Part shown: positions 46,465 to 59,421 of the stretch, in pieces
How positions within the stretch are numbered: position 1 is the first letter of the stretch
Layout: the number at the start of each line of letters is the position of its first letter
Assembly: GCA_037157565.1 (NCBI GenBank)
Contig: JAZHRO010000002.1
Span: forward strand, 80,135,501 to 80,199,500
Direction of reading: 5' to 3'
Origin: Thalassia testudinum
Lineage: Eukaryota > Streptophyta > Magnoliopsida > Alismatales > Hydrocharitaceae
DNA length: 64,000 nt
Position numbers and translations under genes: made by a program
The notes under the pieces: generated by a model
Told to the model about the DNA's origin: nothing
The model's input: only the letters and a program-made list of their open reading frames with translations
The model's database searches: none

Positions 46465-48234
46465 TCTCCGACAATCATGTAGGAGCATTTGTCAATTAAT
46501 CTAGGCTAATTAAAGCTAGTTATGGCTCATGATGTTGTTATCATCAGGACCTCTTCATCTTAGGAGAAAATGAGAAGAAAGAAAATTTTCATTTAAGGGT
46601 TCTAATGCACTTCAAGACACTCACATTTTATGATGACCCCTATAGCCCTTTCAATTTTGACTTAGGGATGTGATGAGTTGTGACACATCATAGTTAAATT
46701 GCCTAAGTTAAGCTAGAAACTAGGTTAAAAACTATGGAATTAACATATAAAAAGGCTTAAGTGTAAGAAATAACAGAAAAGACCTAAAACATCAATTTTG
46801 TGCTAAAAATGTATAATTAGGTAAATTATTGAGATATTATATTAGTAAATGTAAAATGATGATCCAAGTGCAAATTGAACACACAACTGAGTTCAAAAGT
46901 TCAAATCAAATGTGAAATTAACTTCTAATATGTTCAATTAAGCTTCAATAAAAACTTGGTTGCATTTGGACATCACTAGGGCCTTGAAATTAAGGATTCA
47001 CGTTTAGGTCCTTCACATATCACATTGCATGCATAGAAAACCTTCCAAGGGCCTATTTGTAACCCGTAGTTACCCTTTTGTAAGGCCATAAGGACTATTC
47101 TGAATTGATTCTTTATCACTTATGGGTTTCCGTGCAAATTTGTACCATTTCACCTGAGGACCTGTTGTGCAATTACACCGATAGATCCCAGAGCCACCTA
47201 CTGCTCGCATGCTACTGTAGCCGAAAAGAACATCTTCTATCGTGGTCGTTCATTCTCTTGATCTCTTGATTTGTGGCTGCCAATCAATCGAACCTTCGCG
47301 TGACTTGGCATGTGTAGTCACCTCTTCCCCCAGATTTCATCCAATGGTCCACTTTTGAGTTAGGATCGTGCACTCTTCCCTCCACTCATCTTGATTGTAG
47401 GTGACCTAAGCTCCTATTTTCACCCTCGCGGTGAGCTCCCTCACTGATCATTCTACTTAAGGAGCTCCCCTGCCTCGCACGTAAAGGATTGACCTCCTCT
47501 CCTACTTTCTCGAGGCGATCCCTTTGTCCTCTCCAGTTCCTCCTCTCCACTCGACCTTGTTCTGGCGCCATGAGCAAAGGAACTCCATCTTCTCCGACTC
47601 TCCTCACCGTTAAGGACCACATAGCACCTGAGGGTGACTCTGAGTCCCATTAGTGGACTTTCAATCTACTAGAGATCCTCCCTCCTTCGTCGCTGTAGCC
47701 ACCAGCTGTAAATCTTCTCAACATGTCCCATTCATCTAATTAGAATAGAATTTCCATATTTCCTAGTTAATTGTAGTTTAGTTAGTACAATTTAGAGTAG
47801 AATAGAAGTAGATCAGATGTAGGAAATTCGCTGGATTGATTGCTAGCTAGGAGTAGATTAATGTAGCGTAGAATTCACACTCAACTTCCTTTGATCATTT
47901 TAGATCAGAGGAGATGAATCCATCTTGCTCATTTGATCATTAATCTCTCCCTCACCACCTCACAAGTCCATGTTCTGCATTTCCTCGTGTTTTATTTCGC
48001 AATTCACCCATCCATTAAGAGTCAAACCCTCATCTCATTACTTTTTAGCTTTTTGATGAGGGTTTGCGCTCAAATCCATTTAGGGGTCTCCCATTCATTT
48101 CAGAAATCCACAAAGACCCTTGATCTAAGTTTAAAATGGAATTGGTTTGCTTGATCGATTTTTAATCTGGATTTCAATGCAAGATTGTGAGATTTTGATT
48201 AGATTGGGTTTTGAATGGATTTCTGATCACGTGA
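46465..48234 (+). repeat. Large (~5 kb) LTR copy 2, first part, with flanking backbone
   Basis: From about 46890 the sequence matches 1-1300 of the window. 46465-~46880 precedes the start of the visible alignment and may be LTR or flank; the true LTR start is not determinable. It breaks at 48234, where a Tekay-like solo LTR is inserted. No gene is supported. Confidence 0.7.
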
Positions 48235-51003
48235 TGTAACGACCCGATTCCCGAGACCCTACGAGACACGAGAACCAGACCGACTCGACTAATCCCAAGA
48301 CCTGGTCGTCCAACGAGGAAGTAACCAAAAAAGCAGTAAAATAAATCACATTCAACATGAATAAAACTAACAGCAGGAAAATACAGTAGTAAGGAAAGAA
48401 ACTACTATAGTATGTATCACCACAATAGTAGAACAACATTCATAACATAATATGAACTGCAGGTTAAGAAAAGTACAGTGGAAACAAGAACTACTCACTA
48501 CAGTGGAACCAAAAAGAGGTACAAGAGAACAGTGGTAACTCTACTGGACCCTACTCGGCCCAGCGTCCTCTGCAGCCGCTGACCCTGGCTGCTCAACACC
48601 TGGTCCTGAAAGGTAACGAGTGTAACACGTCAGCAAAACGCTGAGTAGAGTGGCAACTAAACAAAAGAAACAGTAAAGTGTACAGTAGCTGTTTTAATTT
48701 TCTTTCTTCCTTTATTTACGTCTTTCTATTGTTTCACAATTTATCTATTTCTCAGATCCTTCACTTGATCTCGAATGTTCCTCGTGGGAACGATATTGAT
48801 TGCAGTCTTTTCCGAACAGTAGAAGTAGCACGTGGTGCTCTCCTGGCCGGGAGAGTCCCCCGTGGTGATCCTACTCTCAGTCAACCACCCCAAGGTCACT
48901 GACAGACGTAACGGTGACTACGGCACACGCGGTAAACGCACGGGTAGCTAACCCGCACTGGCACGCGGTCAGTCATTTCCGCACTGGCACGGGTAGTTAA
49001 CCCAAAGCACAACACGGAACCAGTATAGGGCAGAGCCCTCTCAGTAACAGGGGTCCAACCCCTCCACAGTAACCAAACAGGGGCCTTGCCCCTCCACAGT
49101 CCGCGCACCCTCGCCTGACTACCCTGGTTTGCCCCAGTGGGCCTAACAAGTCGGTGTAGGAGGCTAGCAGAACCCCGGGGCCCGTGGGGTAGCTAGTACC
49201 TCCCTACACTAGTAGCTCTCCTCGGTACTACGTACATGAGGGCCAGCAAGTCGGTACAGAGTGGCCAGTCCTAACCTCGGGTCCCTGGGGCGGCTGGCTC
49301 CGCTTTGCACTAAACAGGGGGGGACAGTCGCTCTCCTTGGTACTCCGTACTCAAGGGCCAGCTCACTTCCCCAATTCTATTCCATTCACTTTCTAGGAGT
49401 TCTACTCCTAATTCCCCATAGGGTTCCAGCTCTTTAACTCAGTGCATTCCGGTTTCAACTTTCCAGTTTCACGTTCATACATCCCATATTCTTAATCATG
49501 TTCATTTATTCATAACAGGCAGTTGTTAATTCAATTCACAGGCAGCTACTAATTCACTTCACAGGCAGCTATTATTTCCCTTCACAGGCAACTATTATTT
49601 CCTTTCCACTTTTTCCAAGATTGCAGTATTCATACATTCCACTAGTTTTCCCGTCCTAGGATTCATGCCATATCCTAGGATCTATCATACAATCTAGTTT
49701 TCCAGCCCTAGGATTCATGCAACACCCTAGGATCTACCATTCAATCTATTTCTCATTCTTAGGATTCATGCAATGTCCTAGGTTCTATTTATGGTTTCAT
49801 CATTTAACAGATTATACTTAAAGCCAGTCTACCGGTTACAACAGGCGAACTAGGAGCGTGGTCGGGAATCCCGCGTGCCTCCGCAACCCCCGGGACTGCA
49901 ACGGAACGGGGTCCTATCACAGGAATCAAACACAAGGAGTGTCTCAAAACAGTGTATAGCTACTGTAGACAGGTAGAGGATTTAATTCCGAAAAGGACGC
50001 AACTCGAAACGCGGAAAACGGAACCCGAACGGGCCCTAAACGGGTCGAAAACGACGAAACAGTGCAAAATCAGGCATCTGGAACTTCTTCCTGACGTCTT
50101 AAAAAGTGGATCAGGAATTACCTTGCTCTGTGTGGGCTCTCAGACGTCCAGAAGCCTGCGGGGGCGTCTGGCCTAGTTCCCAGACGTCCGATGGTCACCC
50201 AGGACGTCTAGAAGTCGTTCCCGCCGTCTGGCACTGCAGCCAGACGTCTGATTCGCATTGGGTGTGAATCTCCGACCCTGCGCGTACCCATTTCCTCTCT
50301 CTCTTAGTACAGTCAATCGAAGAAAACGAAGAAGAGGGAATAACTCACCTTTCAGACGTCTGGATAGTATTCTAGATGTCGTTCCCGTCGTCTGGCTATC
50401 AGCCCAGATGTCTGATTCTGGAAAAGTTTCTAGAACCAGGACGCAACTCGCCCTCCGCTCGCGACACACGGTCGCTCTGCGAGTGCTCCGCCTGCTGCTC
50501 GAGCCGCAGCAGTCCTCCCGCGTCGCTCCGCACCCGCTGCGCCCCCCGTCGGCCGGCCCTAGCAGCCCCGGCGAGCTCGCCCTCACGGCCGAGAGCTTCC
50601 TCCCCCGCGCAGCACCTCCTCCCGCACCCGCCGCAGCTGTCGCCACCGCCGCTCACCCTCGCACTCGCTCTCATGCACTGGCTGGAAGGAGAAAAGGAAG
50701 GAGACGGAGGTGACGGGAGTGAGGGAGAGGGCGTGGCCTTTTAAGGCCGCGCGAGGAGGAGAGAGAGAGCGTGACAGAGGGTGCAGGAGGGAGAGGGAAA
50801 GAGAGAGAGAGAGGGAATTTCCGTAGGTCTGCGCACTCAGGCGCACAGACAAAGGAGTCGGGCCAAAATAACCGATTTCCAGACGTCTGGAAATGATCCC
50901 AGACATCTTGTCAGACGTCTGGAGGTGATTCCAGACGTCTGGTCAGACGTCTGGGCCACCTCCCAGACGTCTTAAAAGACGTCTGGAGCGCGCGTTCATA
51001 ACA
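48235..51003 (-). mobile_element. Tekay/Del-like solo LTR, minus strand
   Basis: It starts TGTAACGACCCG and ends CATAACA on the plus strand. Flanks are CGTGA (48230-48234) and TGTGA (51004-51008), a 5-bp target duplication with one CpG-type C-to-T change. On the minus strand the end reads CGGGTCGTTACA, typical of Tekay/Del LTR 3' ends (family knowledge). The minus-strand 5' half holds the CAGACGTCTG palindromes and a CpG-rich leader (50440-50720). Frames at 50173-50713 on both strands are composition shadows. Confidence 0.8.
50141..50988. repeat. Array of CCAGACGTCTGG palindromes
   Basis: About fifteen full or partial copies of CCAGACGTCTGG occur in two clusters, 50080-50420 and 50880-50988. 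In the second, seven copies stand within ~110 bp, separated by 8-10 bases. Perfect copies lie near 50241, 50352, 50880, 50912, 50931 and 50944. The core GACGTC is itself palindromic. Confidence 0.85.
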
Positions 51004-51008
51004 TGTGA

Positions 51009-54000
51009 ATAGATATGTTTTTGAGTAAATCAGTCCTTGGCAGTGAATCTGAGATGTTATAAGTGAAGAATCTTTCCTCATACGAGCCATGTTTGAATTT
51101 GGATTGAATTGGGGATTTAATGATCTTGAATGTGTAGGAAAGCCAAGGATAATCAATCTTATTGATTTTAGGCTCTACCAAGGATTTTTGAGTTGATTTG
51201 AATTTGAGATTCTGATTTTTAACCTAAGGAATTGTCAATATTCCTTAAGGTTTAGAGAATTGGGATTCATGATTAGTTGAATTTAATGACCTGTTCTAAG
51301 ATCTTCCTACATGTTGTCTATAGCACTAGGAAGGTTTTAGATCAGTATGTCTTCAATGATTTGAGCCTAGGATTGTTGTTTAAAGATTTTTTATGAAGAT
51401 TCAATGCTTCCAATTATTTTTAAAGAGAATTTGATGTGTTATCAGATTTTAAAGCATTTGGTGAATCCCAAATTAACGCAGTAAAGTGCTGCATTAGCAG
51501 CTACATATCCATGGGTTTTTCAACTCTAAATTCAATGATCTGAAGAGGAAAATTTGGTCTGGACTGTAAAGGTTTTAAGATCAGACTTTCCAAGTCTGAT
51601 CTTGAATGATTTTTGAACTGAAATCCCCAGTAGATCTGCTGAAATTGAGCAATGGCTACAACAATAGCCACTCGATTTTATCATAAGACATCTAGAGCTG
51701 TTGTAGCAAATAAACTTAGCTATTGTTTCAGTAGCTACAACTGCTATCAACAGCTTGGTTGCTGCTGTGCTTAGTTGCTACTAATGCTCTATTGAATTCC
51801 AGCAGCAACACTGCTGCTATTGTATCTTGCTGCTGCTGTAGCTATTGCTCCTGCTATTTTGGTCTGGAATGATAGGACAATAGCTAGGTGGTGAAGAAAT
51901 GGTTTATTTAGATAGCTGATATGTTCTACCTGTTGTATACAATGTAAACAAGCTTTCATGTATGGTTAAATGTCTTTTAATCTCTTTTGAATGTTTGTAA
52001 TCAGGTTTTTATTCCTTTTGTTAGCTAGTATGTGCATCTAACTGTCCAAATTTAAAAATGGGATGAATTTGAGTAGAAATTCATGCTCAACTACTTGCAC
52101 ACCTCCCATATCATGTTTAGAACACATCTGAACCCTCCCATTGTCATTCTAGCCATTAGAAGCACTTCTAGTGCCTTAGGTTCCACTTTACAACCCTTTA
52201 AAGGCCTAGAATTGAGTTAGATTTGTAAATAAATAAAAATAATATAAAAATTCTAAAAAAATAAATAAAGGTGTAGAGAGTAGGATTAGGTATATTTTTA
52301 GGTGTATGCCAAGTTTCAAGGCATTCTGAATCCTCGACTTGGTAGAACATACCAGCCAATAGTTCAATCTACCTTAAAACTTAATAAACGACCTTTACCT
52401 ACAAAAATACCAAAAACACACACTCTCTCTCATCCATTTCTTTCTTTCTCATCCCCTACCTTTATAAAACACCTAAAACCCATAAAGAGAAGAAAACTCC
52501 AAAAATACACAAAAATACCATGTATATTATGTATATACTTGTAAATATAAGCTATATAGTAAGCTATATGTATATATATATTGTAAAATCGATGTATAAT
52601 AGGTATAACTAACTTATATATATATTGTATAATGTAAATTAAATATTTAAGATTATTTAAACTGTATATAACTTAATCATATAACTATTTATTATTTATA
52701 CTAACTTATATACACTATAACTTAAGTAAATATATAAAACCCTGTAAATAACTGTATTTACTAATGATACTGTATATACATATCTATATATGTATTATGT
52801 ATATTATAAAACCTATATCATAATTTAATTATATATATAATAAATAATTTATTTATTAATTTACTAACTAAGTTATTAAGTTAAATTAAAATAAATTAGT
52901 AAATTAAGTTATAACTGAGATAATTTATACTGTATAATTGTATTGTAGTGTCTTTAGTAAATTAGACTAATTTAAGTATATTATACTATTTATACTTAAT
53001 TTATATGTACAATACCCTGAATTCATTTATTTAAATGTAAATAAATTAAAATAAATCGTGTAAAATACAATAAAAATGTGTATTAAATAATTTAATATGT
53101 ATATTAACTCTGTACAGGGTCAATTAGACCATTAATTAATTAATTTGAACATTAATTAAGAAATAAACCAATAAATTAGTATGTATAAATTGTAAAGTTT
53201 AGCTAATTTATTTATATAATAAATATAATTAATTTTGTAAATAAATTATATAATTATGTAGCCCTATGTAAACACTTTAATATCATATAATTTAATTTTA
53301 AATCATAACAATATATGGCCCTTAAATCAAGGGCTAAATACACCCAAATCAGTCGCTAGCGCATCGCATCTACAGTGCCTGTGGGGTGCTAACAATAGCA
53401 CCACATCGGGCATGGAATAGCTCCCGCAGCACTTTAAAATGTTTTGTGATGCCCAACTCTCAGTCATCATGAGTGCTGGGTGCCACACACACATATATAC
53501 ATTCCCTTCCTCTGAGCATGAATTGATATTAGCATGAGACTATGGAACGGTGCGGGCTGGGGGCCTGGCATTGTGCGTGGGCCTGAATGGGCCCATTAAC
53601 GGGCATAAACCAGAATTAAGAGGGCTCAATAGCGAATTATGGGTGGCTTTAGTAGAGGTCTGGTCCCACCCCTTGAGGGTATTGTGTATCCCTCGAAAGG
53701 GCTACCCGCCAATTAAAAACTCTAATTTTTGTTAAAGATGAACAGTAATCATGCCTAATTAACTAAGGGAAGAGAGGAAGAAAGGAGCCTTTGCAAATGC
53801 TAAGTGAAGCCGTCTTAAAATTTGACTAAGTGTAGAGCCCTCTGAGAAAGCCTAAAAGAAGAACCTTAAAAACGACTAAGCAAAAAAAAGACTAAGTGTT
53901 GAACAAGAGATGCCCTGTGCTTCTGTGCGCGTGTGTTGTATATATACATATGTAACATATATATAGTATGTGTATATGTATATAAGTATAGTATGTTGTA

Positions 54001-54639
54001 AATAATATGTATAGAATACGTAGTATATGTAGAGTGTTTGAGCTCATATATGCATATAAATAACATATGAGCTTTACTGACAAATAAATAAGTCACTGTA
54101 GATATAATAAATGTCATTATAAACCCTAGTTTGACTTTAGTTTATGTATACACTTTTTCCTAAGGTTTTAACAACGTTTACATGTGTCATTGTACATATT
54201 ACATATGTTACTATAGGTGTTAGTATACTAAGTTAAGTTAGTATGATATATTTTATAACAAATTTTTTTATAGATATGTAAGAATTATTATTGTATGTTA
54301 TAAATAGATAGTATATAGTATTCATCTTTGGTGTTTGATGCTTGATTGTAAATAATTATTTCAAGCATTTATAATTAATTCTTGTGTATAAAATTAATTC
54401 ATTCTTTCAATCATTAATTCATTCATTCATAATTGTACATAAAACCAATCTTTTTGGAATTAAAGAATAATATTGGACTTAGAGAGTGATGTATATCAAT
54501 AACTGCCTCCCAGTAAACGACCTGAAATAAACCACTAAAAATTATGTAATTAAATAAAAGTGACGCGACAACAGTTTGTATTTGTGACATATACTATTAT
54601 AACGATATATTTTTATACGAACCGTAGTCGATCGCTTCA
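51009..54639 (+). repeat. Large LTR copy 2, second part, to the 3' end
   Basis: It continues the match to copy 1 (about 1385-4701), including the GCTGCTGCT-rich stretch (51640-51850), the AT-rich core (52500-53340), the hairpin block (53340-53480), the conserved GGTCTGGTCCCACCCC...GTGTATCCCTCGAAA (53658-53700) and the final block ending at CA (54639). A PBS follows, so this is a 5' LTR. Confidence 0.8.
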
Positions 54640-54645
54640 TATTTT

Positions 54646-54665
54646 TGGCACCATTGCCGGGGAGG
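54646..54665 (+). other. Primer-binding site after large LTR copy 2
   Basis: TGGCACCATTGCCGGGGAGG, a tRNA-Asp-type site with two G-to-A-like changes from TGGCGCCGTTGCCGGGGAGG, six bases after the LTR end. Confidence 0.8.
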
Positions 54666-54980
54666 CAACTCTCTACATGCCAAAATTATTCTTTAGTTCT
54701 TTTACTTGTAATTAATTTTTGCTTTTGTATATAGTGCATTCGATTATTCATATTCATTGTGTGTATATAGACATTCTTCTATTTATAATTTTTGTTGTAT
54801 ATACATTTGTTTCATTCATTAATTCTTTTTGTGTATACATTCTTTGATTCTTACTAATCAATTGTTGTTTTTACAGTACTTGAGGAGTAGGAGGAGTAGC
54901 ATCTTCTTCCAGGCGGAGATCTTCTTCCTAGTGGACTCACTGCGATCCAGACTCGACTTCCCGGCGGAGTTTTTCTACGA
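54666..54980 (+). other. Leader remnant of the large-LTR element
   Basis: About 315 bp of T-rich leader follow the PBS and then stop at a junction with antisense pol sequence near 54980. No ORF starts here, and the rest of this element is absent from the window. Confidence 0.5.
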
Positions 54981-56225
54981 AACACATGTCCCGTAAGGGT
55001 AGGTGAAGGTGGTCTTCTCTTGGTCCTCAGGATGGATTGCCACCTAATTATAACCGGAGTACACTTCCAAAAAGTAGAAGAAACAATTTCCCGCTAGTTT
55101 CTCGAGGATTTGATCAATGAACGGTAGTGGGAAATGATCCTTCTTCGTGGAGGCATTCAGTCTTCTATAATTAATGCAAACTCTCCACAAGTTCGCTATA
55201 CAAGTCGGTATGGTCTCTCTAATTTCAGTCATGATCACTGTGAGTCCTGCCTTCTTAGGCACAACTTGGATTGGACTCACCCACCGACTGTCGGAGATTG
55301 GGAAGATGATCCCTACATCTAACCACTTGATGATCTCCTTCTTCATTACCTCTTGCAGATTAGGATTCAAACGTCTCTGCATTTCATGGGATGGTCGTGC
55401 GCCCTCTTCGGTATAAATGCGGTGTGTGCAATATGAAGGGCTAATGCCAGTCAAATCATCGAGAGTCCAACCAATGGCTCTCCGATGCTGTTGGAGGATA
55501 GAAATCAGATGTGTTTCCTGATTAGAGGTGAAGTGGGAATTGATATCATAGGAAATGTCTGATCATAACCCAAAAAGATGTATTTCAGATGATAGAGAAG
55601 AGGCTTTAGTTCCTTAACGGGATTATCAGCAGAAGCAGGCGAGTCGGGATGGGCCTCAGAAGAAAAGGTGTGATCTGTGGGTGGGTCTAGATCGGTGCTA
55701 GGCTCCTCTATCCGCAAGGTATGATTTGATTGGGGCTGAGGATTAGGGATAATTAGGTCACCCTCGGGAAATGTGTCCTCAACCACAAAACTGATGTCGC
55801 ATACTTGTTCCACTGCCCCACAGTTAATTCCTTTATGGGCCTTAAATATATCAATTTTTAGCATCTTGTTCCCGAATTTCAATTCAATCTGGCCCTTTTC
55901 ATAATTAATGTTCGCCCTAGCTGTCGCTAAGAATGGTCTACCTAATATAATCGGTGTATTCCTCAGATTCTCAGGAGTCTCCATATCCAATACAATGAAG
56001 TCCACAGGAAAGTAGAAATCACAGATCTGAACCAGAACCTCCTCGAGAACTCCTCTAGGTGACTTGATCGATCGGTTAGCTAACTATAAGGTCACCTCAG
56101 TTGGTTTTAGCTCAGTCTCCTCAAAATGATCTAGTAGGGATGTAGGGATCAAATTGATGGAAGCTCCTAAGTCTAAAAGGGCTCTGTTGAACTCTAAATC
56201 ACCAATCTTGCAGGAAATCAGAGGG
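54981..56225 (-). pseudogene. pol: Athila-like protease and partial reverse transcriptase fragment
   Basis: On the minus strand the fragment opens in protease (CKIGDLEFNRALLDLGAS, ~56210-56155) and passes a TAG near 56085. It then gives ILGRPFLATARANI, an acidic linker, and RT up to DQEKTTFTYPYG followed by FRR, where it ends at the 54980 junction. A TAG breaks RT near 55042 and a frameshift lies near 55500. It is related to but clearly diverged from the copy at 23.8-25.0 kb. Its upstream part was cut at 56225/56226 by the next element. FMDD and integrase are missing. Confidence 0.9.
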
Positions 56226-58110
56226 TGATAAGTCGATTTTCGATTTCGAATATTGTGATTAAGATGATCTGTCATTTTAGTAACAAAGTGGTGGAAAATC
56301 ACTTAAAAAAATAATTACAATAAAAATTACCACTCACAAAAGAGCGGGTCGTGTCCACTAGGAGGCAATGATGCAATAAACACTCGATTATTTCGTATTC
56401 TTTCAATTAAATGCGAAATCCATAATCAAATCCGACATAAAATGCGATGGAAAGAAGATGCACAATAACTCAAAAATATAAGGGTATGTGTGTAATTTTT
56501 CCTCACTGAAATATTCAATAAATATGTGATGATTTTATGTAATTTTCAATTGACATGTATGAGAGAAAATTTGTGCATATTTTAATCCCAAAACCAATGT
56601 TAAAACATGTGAATATCAATAACCACGTAATTATCAGAAAGAATGAGTATGCAGTCACAATTTCACCATAATAAAATAATCATAAATTAAAATTGATTTT
56701 GGTGGCAATGGCATTCAAATGTAATTTTTAATTAACACAAAAACAGGGGATTTTACCTCTCTCCTCTTTGCGCATGGGAGAGAGGTTCAATCAAGGAGAG
56801 ACTCCTACAGGAGGTTGGCTGAAGCAAGGCCGTCGTAGTGGTGGCAGCCGTGCGTCGTGAGATGGCCAGAGCTGGCCTGCCGAAGGAGAGGAGTGGCGAT
56901 GGCGGAGGAGCTGCTACTGCCGCACGTGCTGCAGACGCGCGGAGACGTAGAGGCGTGGGTGCACGGACGCTCTACATAGTGCACAGGCGCGCGCGGGCGT
57001 GGGTGTGGCACCGGCTGCAGGTGCTACAGGCAAGCGCTGGAAGTGGGCTTGTGGAGGTGCGGAAGTGTAGTGGCACTGGAGGTGGGCGCACGAAGGTGGG
57101 TGCGCGGATTTCTGGAGTGCTAAGCGCACACTATGGCGAACGGAGGTGCGGAAGTGCAGTGGCGCTGAAGGTGGGTGCGCGGAGGTGGGCACACGTTCTG
57201 CAGGCTAGGCTGGAGCTGTGTGGTGAGGAGCTGCAGGGAGGCGCTAGAGGTGGGCACGCGGATTCTGCAGAATGGGCTGGAGGCAAGGTGCGCTGGAGAA
57301 GTTGATGAGGCATGGGTTCTACAGGCTGGCTGGAAGCGCGTAGTAAGTCTAATGGAGCTGGGATAGGCGCTGCTGGCGCGTGCGCTGAGGGTGAAGTGAG
57401 TGCGCGTGCGGTGGTTTGCAGGCACTACTGGAGGTTCTGGTAGAGATGAGGAGGCACAGGCGTTTTGAAGGCTAAGGCTGCTATGAGCAGCTGGCGTGCA
57501 GTGTGTAGTGTCTGATGGAAGTGGGCGTGAGTTGCTGGTTGAGGTGAAGAGTTGCAGAGACTCTTTTGGAGGTGTGGGCTGTCACCCCACACGCCCACGG
57601 TGGAGAGTCGTTCTGCCGCGGTAAGGCCGCTGGTATGGAATGGAAGAGTATCAAGGTCCTTTCAACACAGTGATGAACAAGGGGTGGTGGCCTCCCAAGC
57701 TCAGCTGCCTCTTCCTCTCCCTTGTAGTCAGCTGCCCCGACCAGATCCAACACACCCGCTCCTCCATGAATGGGGCCTTGACTACGGCAGCTGGAGGAAA
57801 TGCTGTCGTTGCTCAAAGAAGAAGAATAAAATAGTAATTAAATATTATGGTTATTTATATACAAACCCTCAACATTTATGTTAACTGAAAATAATGCATG
57901 CAATGCACCTAATTTGTTAACTAATTAAATGAATGAAATTCTAAGTTAATTCTAAATGCATTTAAATATGAGTGCAATACATGAATTATATAATTAAATC
58001 AGAAATATGAGTTAATCTATTTACATCCTAATTTATGCTAAATAAATGTTAGAATTACTTAATGTCTAGGCACTTAAATACTTAAACAGTCTACAAATAT
58101 GGGCTAAGCA
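56226..58110 (-). repeat. 3' LTR of the second non-autonomous element
   Basis: 1885 bp, TGCTTAGCCC (58110) to GACTTATCA (56226) on the minus strand. The left third is AT-rich. 56800-57560 is a G-rich repetitive tract built on GGAGGTGCGGAAGTG/GGTGGGCGC words that opens frames on both strands; these are not accepted as genes. It differs from the visible part of the 5' LTR at roughly 5% of positions by eye. Confidence 0.93.
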
Positions 58111-58126
58111 AATACCCCCATGCCTA
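58111..58126 (-). other. Polypurine tract of the second non-autonomous element
   Basis: Minus-strand CTAGGCATGGGGGTATT abuts the 3' LTR, sharing GCATGGGGGTA with the two other elements. Confidence 0.85.
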
Positions 58127-59421
58127 GTTTTTGCTAGTCCCTAGCAATTCCAAGCAAAACCTAGCACTCCAAGTAGACTAGCCAACCCAATCGGTCTTCC
58201 TTTAGAAACATATTAAGTTCAGACTTTAGACCTAAGGTTCTCAAGTAGTTGTTAAGTTACAGACTAGGTCGGCTAAAGACGAGTTGCAGGCACAAGTTTC
58301 TCTGATTTTTTACTCTACCCTAAGGTTTATTGATCCCTGAGATTAAAGCATCCATGCATGTGTATTGGTCTGAGTTATTTAAGTTAAAGGAAAAAGGATT
58401 TTTTTTAATAATATATATATATATTCTTTTTTTTTTATTATTCCTCTAAGTTTAACATCGGATCAGCTATCAACAAGGTCTGTGTTGGATTCATTGCCCC
58501 CATTACCGTACCTCGAAGGGTGCCTGGCTTTCGATGCTTCGAGATAGCACCGCCCATAGCAACCTCAAGAACTCCTGGCAATCGACACTTCAAGATAGTA
58601 TCGCCCATGGATTTCTAAAGCGAATTCAGGCCTGTAGCAATCGGCACTTCGAGATAGGGCTACCCATGGTACCTGAACCGCACAATGCGCTTACATGCCC
58701 CCTATAGGATGGATATCCTAAGAGACAAGCGCCAAGGAGGTAATATGTTATCATCGCATCCTCAAGGTGAGTATATACTCCACCTCTCCTGCGGCGGGAC
58801 CTCTTCCAATCAAATTGTGTTTTCAAGCCTCTCCTAAGTCAAAACTAAGAGAACCAAATCTCTTTTAAGAAAGGAATTAAGTTGATTACTTACACCAGAC
58901 CAAGTGTGTGAAATTTGGATGCTTGGGTTACAAGGACCTGTAAACCAAAAGGTAGAACAAGACTCCAGGTACCACCCCACCTTTTAGCTCAACCCTAGCT
59001 TTCCTTCCTCAACCTCTTGAGGAATGGTCCGTAACTTAACTCCTACTTAAGTTTTAAGTCCACAAAGGACCCTAAAGGTCTAAAACTAGTAGCTTATTTA
59101 GCTTCTAATGTTCGACCCTAGAATCAACTTAGTCTCACCTAGAGTTCTGATTTGCTTAAGAATGCAAAACCTAGCTAGATAAGCTCAAAACTTTTTTTTT
59201 AATTAATTAATTAATATTATTATTATTATTATTATTATTTTCAATGCAAATGTATGCAATGCAGAATGCTTTAACTAAATGCATGAATGCACTATGTATA
59301 AATGCTATGTATATCCCCAAGTACACCCCCCCATGCCTAAAATCTGCAATGTCGTCATTGCATATAAGGATATTACCTGGGTCAGGGATGGGCTGCCATT
59401 CTTTTGTTGGCAGCCGAGTAG
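58127..59421 (-). other. 3' untranslated region with triplicated module and second polypurine tract
   Basis: Three ~38-bp units of the type TGGCAATCGACACTTC.AGATAG followed by .CGCCCATGG lie at 58521-58559, 58573-58610 and 58633-58669. An AATT/TTA microsatellite occupies 59201-59240. A second polypurine tract (minus AGGCATGGGGGGG) lies at 59326-59338, just after the ORF. No gene is present. Confidence 0.65.

Noticed and set aside
46465..46880. Exact 5' end of the large LTR copy 2
   Set aside because: Several TG starts (for example near 46679) are possible, but copy 1 begins at the window edge and no target duplication can be matched.
50173..50713. Overlapping ORFs of 157, 151 and 122 codons on both strands
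   Set aside because: CpG-rich leader part of the Tekay-like solo LTR; simultaneous open frames on both strands and no domain.
56838..57305. 155-codon plus-strand ORF in both LTRs (also 63258-63725) and overlapping minus-strand ORFs
   Set aside because: It lies in a G-rich tract made of repeated GGAGGTGCGG-like words, is antisense to the element and is open in several frames, so composition explains it.
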